From Merdicola sp905200315 (GTDB lineage: Bacteria; Bacillota; Clostridia; TANB77; CAG-508), in the NCBI GenBank assembly GCA_902461935.1, contig CABPZP010000017.1, positions 1-33,420 on the forward strand: a stretch of DNA of 33,420 nt. Reading direction: 5' to 3'. The notes beneath the pieces are model-generated. The model ran no database searches, had not been told where the DNA came from, and was given only the letters and a program-made list of their open reading frames with translations. Position 1 is the stretch's first letter, and each line of letters opens with the position of its first letter. The position numbers and the translations under genes were made by a program. Positions 32,943 to 33,420 of this stretch are shown piece by piece.

Positions 32943-33230
32943 ATGAAAAACTTTATAAAACTAAAAGATGGAATTATTAAAGCAACATATATTTATGTTG
33001 ACTGTGACGGAAACTTGGCAGATACACTCTTTGCTGAAGAAAAAGTAAGAGTTAGTTTTGGCAGAGAATGGATGAAAGAAAGTTATAAAATAGTCTTTTG
33101 CAAAGTAAGAAAGAAAGATGCAAATAACTTTGAAAGAGCATTAAAGAAGTTAGAAAACAAAATGCTCTTAATTGGACATAAAGATTATATACCTAAGTGT
33201 AAGGAAATATTTAAACTATTAGGAATGTAA
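32943..33230 (+). CDS. Small basic protein of unknown function
   Basis: I do not recognise this 95-aa protein. It has no signal peptide or membrane helix and is rich in Lys and Glu. The first half looks like beta strands (IIKATYIYVDCDGNLADTLFAEEKVRVSFG). The second half has a helix (NNFERALKKLENKML) and ends in a predicted helix after GHKDYIPKC. There are three cysteines (residues 21, 53 and 81, approximately), too dispersed to call a metal site. Expression signals are very strong: a consensus promoter, AGGAGG as ribosome binding site, and a stable terminator. It is divergent from the TetR-type gene with a 200-base gap. The coding call rests on these signals and on codon use like its neighbours. 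Confidence 0.8.
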   Translation: MKNFIKLKDGIIKATYIYVDCDGNLADTLFAEEKVRVSFGREWMKESYKIVFCKVRKKDANNFERALKKLENKMLLIGHKDYIPKCKEIFKLLGM

Positions 33231-33247
33231 TCTTTTGTCTAAAAAGG

Positions 33248-33279
33248 AAGGTGAGTGATAAATATCATTCACCTTTCTT
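33248..33279 (+). terminator. Terminator of the 95-aa protein gene
   Basis: AAGGTGAGTGATA (33248-33260) pairs with TATCATTCACCTT (33263-33275) with one G-T wobble, followed by TCTTT. Confidence 0.75.
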
Positions 33280-33297
33280 TGCTTATATAATATAAAG

Positions 33298-33326
33298 AAA
33301 TACTTGGAGAAAATCCAAGTATTTTT
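33298..33326. terminator. Second terminator between the 95-aa gene and tRNA-Pro
   Basis: AAATACTTGGA (33298-33308) pairs perfectly with TCCAAGTATTT (33314-33324) around GAAAA. On the plus strand a T run follows (six T from 33322). The minus-strand reading, downstream of tRNA-Pro, is followed by CTTTAT, so it may serve the tRNA too. Confidence 0.7.
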
Positions 33327-33365
33327 TAAATGTCTCTATTTAAGGTTGGACTTCCTATAAATATA

Positions 33366-33420
33366 TGGTCGAGGTGACAGGGATCGAACCTGCGACCTCA
33401 TGGTCCCAAACCACGCGCGC
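33366..33420 (-). tRNA. tRNA-Pro (anticodon TGG), 5' part outside the window
   Basis: Read on the minus strand, the sequence gives the 3' two thirds of a tRNA. The anticodon loop is TTTGGGA with anticodon TGG (33398-33396), reading proline CCA. Then come the variable loop, a T arm with GGTTCGA, the acceptor strand CACCTCG, the discriminator A, and an encoded CCA (33368-33366). The D arm is cut by the window edge. It could be the last gene of a tRNA cluster to the right. Confidence 0.92.

Overview
The window comes from a very AT-rich, low-GC Gram-positive bacterium of the Clostridia type, probably an anaerobic gut or rumen lineage. The evidence is a SpoVB-like flippase, a sortase-anchored LPXTG surface protein, a dCMP deaminase of the ComEB type, a DUF975 protein, strong AGGAGG ribosome binding sites, and many sigma-A promoters with exact 17-base spacing. 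UGA is used as a stop, so this is not a mollicute code. Species cannot be fixed from the sequence alone.

Layout. 1-1425: tail of an upstream transcript (REP-like repeat and terminator), prfA (release factor 1), tRNA-Lys(CTT). 1543-5832: a secreted LRR/Ig/InlB-repeat surface protein, split into two frames by a 10-bp tandem duplication, then corA. 5862-11000: ABC-F ATPase, dCMP deaminase, a hendecad coiled-coil protein and tex. 11128-13103 (minus): DUF975 membrane protein and a REC-HD-GYP response regulator. 13334-15286: a short AlaRS with an unusual cysteine cluster. 15346-24689 (minus): an operon of a 7TM-PAS histidine kinase and a two-module NRPS (C-A-T-C-A-T-R). 24782-28170: HtrA-like protease, GNAT acetyltransferase, DUF4153-like membrane protein. 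28164-30190 (minus): L,D-transpeptidase and SpoVB-like flippase. 30307-32804 (minus): oleate hydratase and its TetR-type neighbour. 32867-33326: a small unknown protein. 33366-33420: partial tRNA-Pro(TGG), minus strand.

Most notable points. The NRPS ends in a thioester reductase, which predicts a (possibly N-acylated) dipeptide aldehyde, or a cyclised pyrazinone-like product. It appears to be co-transcribed with a sensor kinase that has no adjacent regulator; the only response regulator here is an HD-GYP protein on the same strand beyond alaS. The large surface protein is restored to one frame exactly by removing one copy of a 10-bp tandem duplication, so it is either phase-variable, newly broken or mis-assembled. 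Four intergenic 27-bp elements begin with GTAG and fold into a hairpin with paired-base changes between copies, the architecture of REP elements mobilised by RAYT (TnpA-REP) transposases; no such transposase is in the window.
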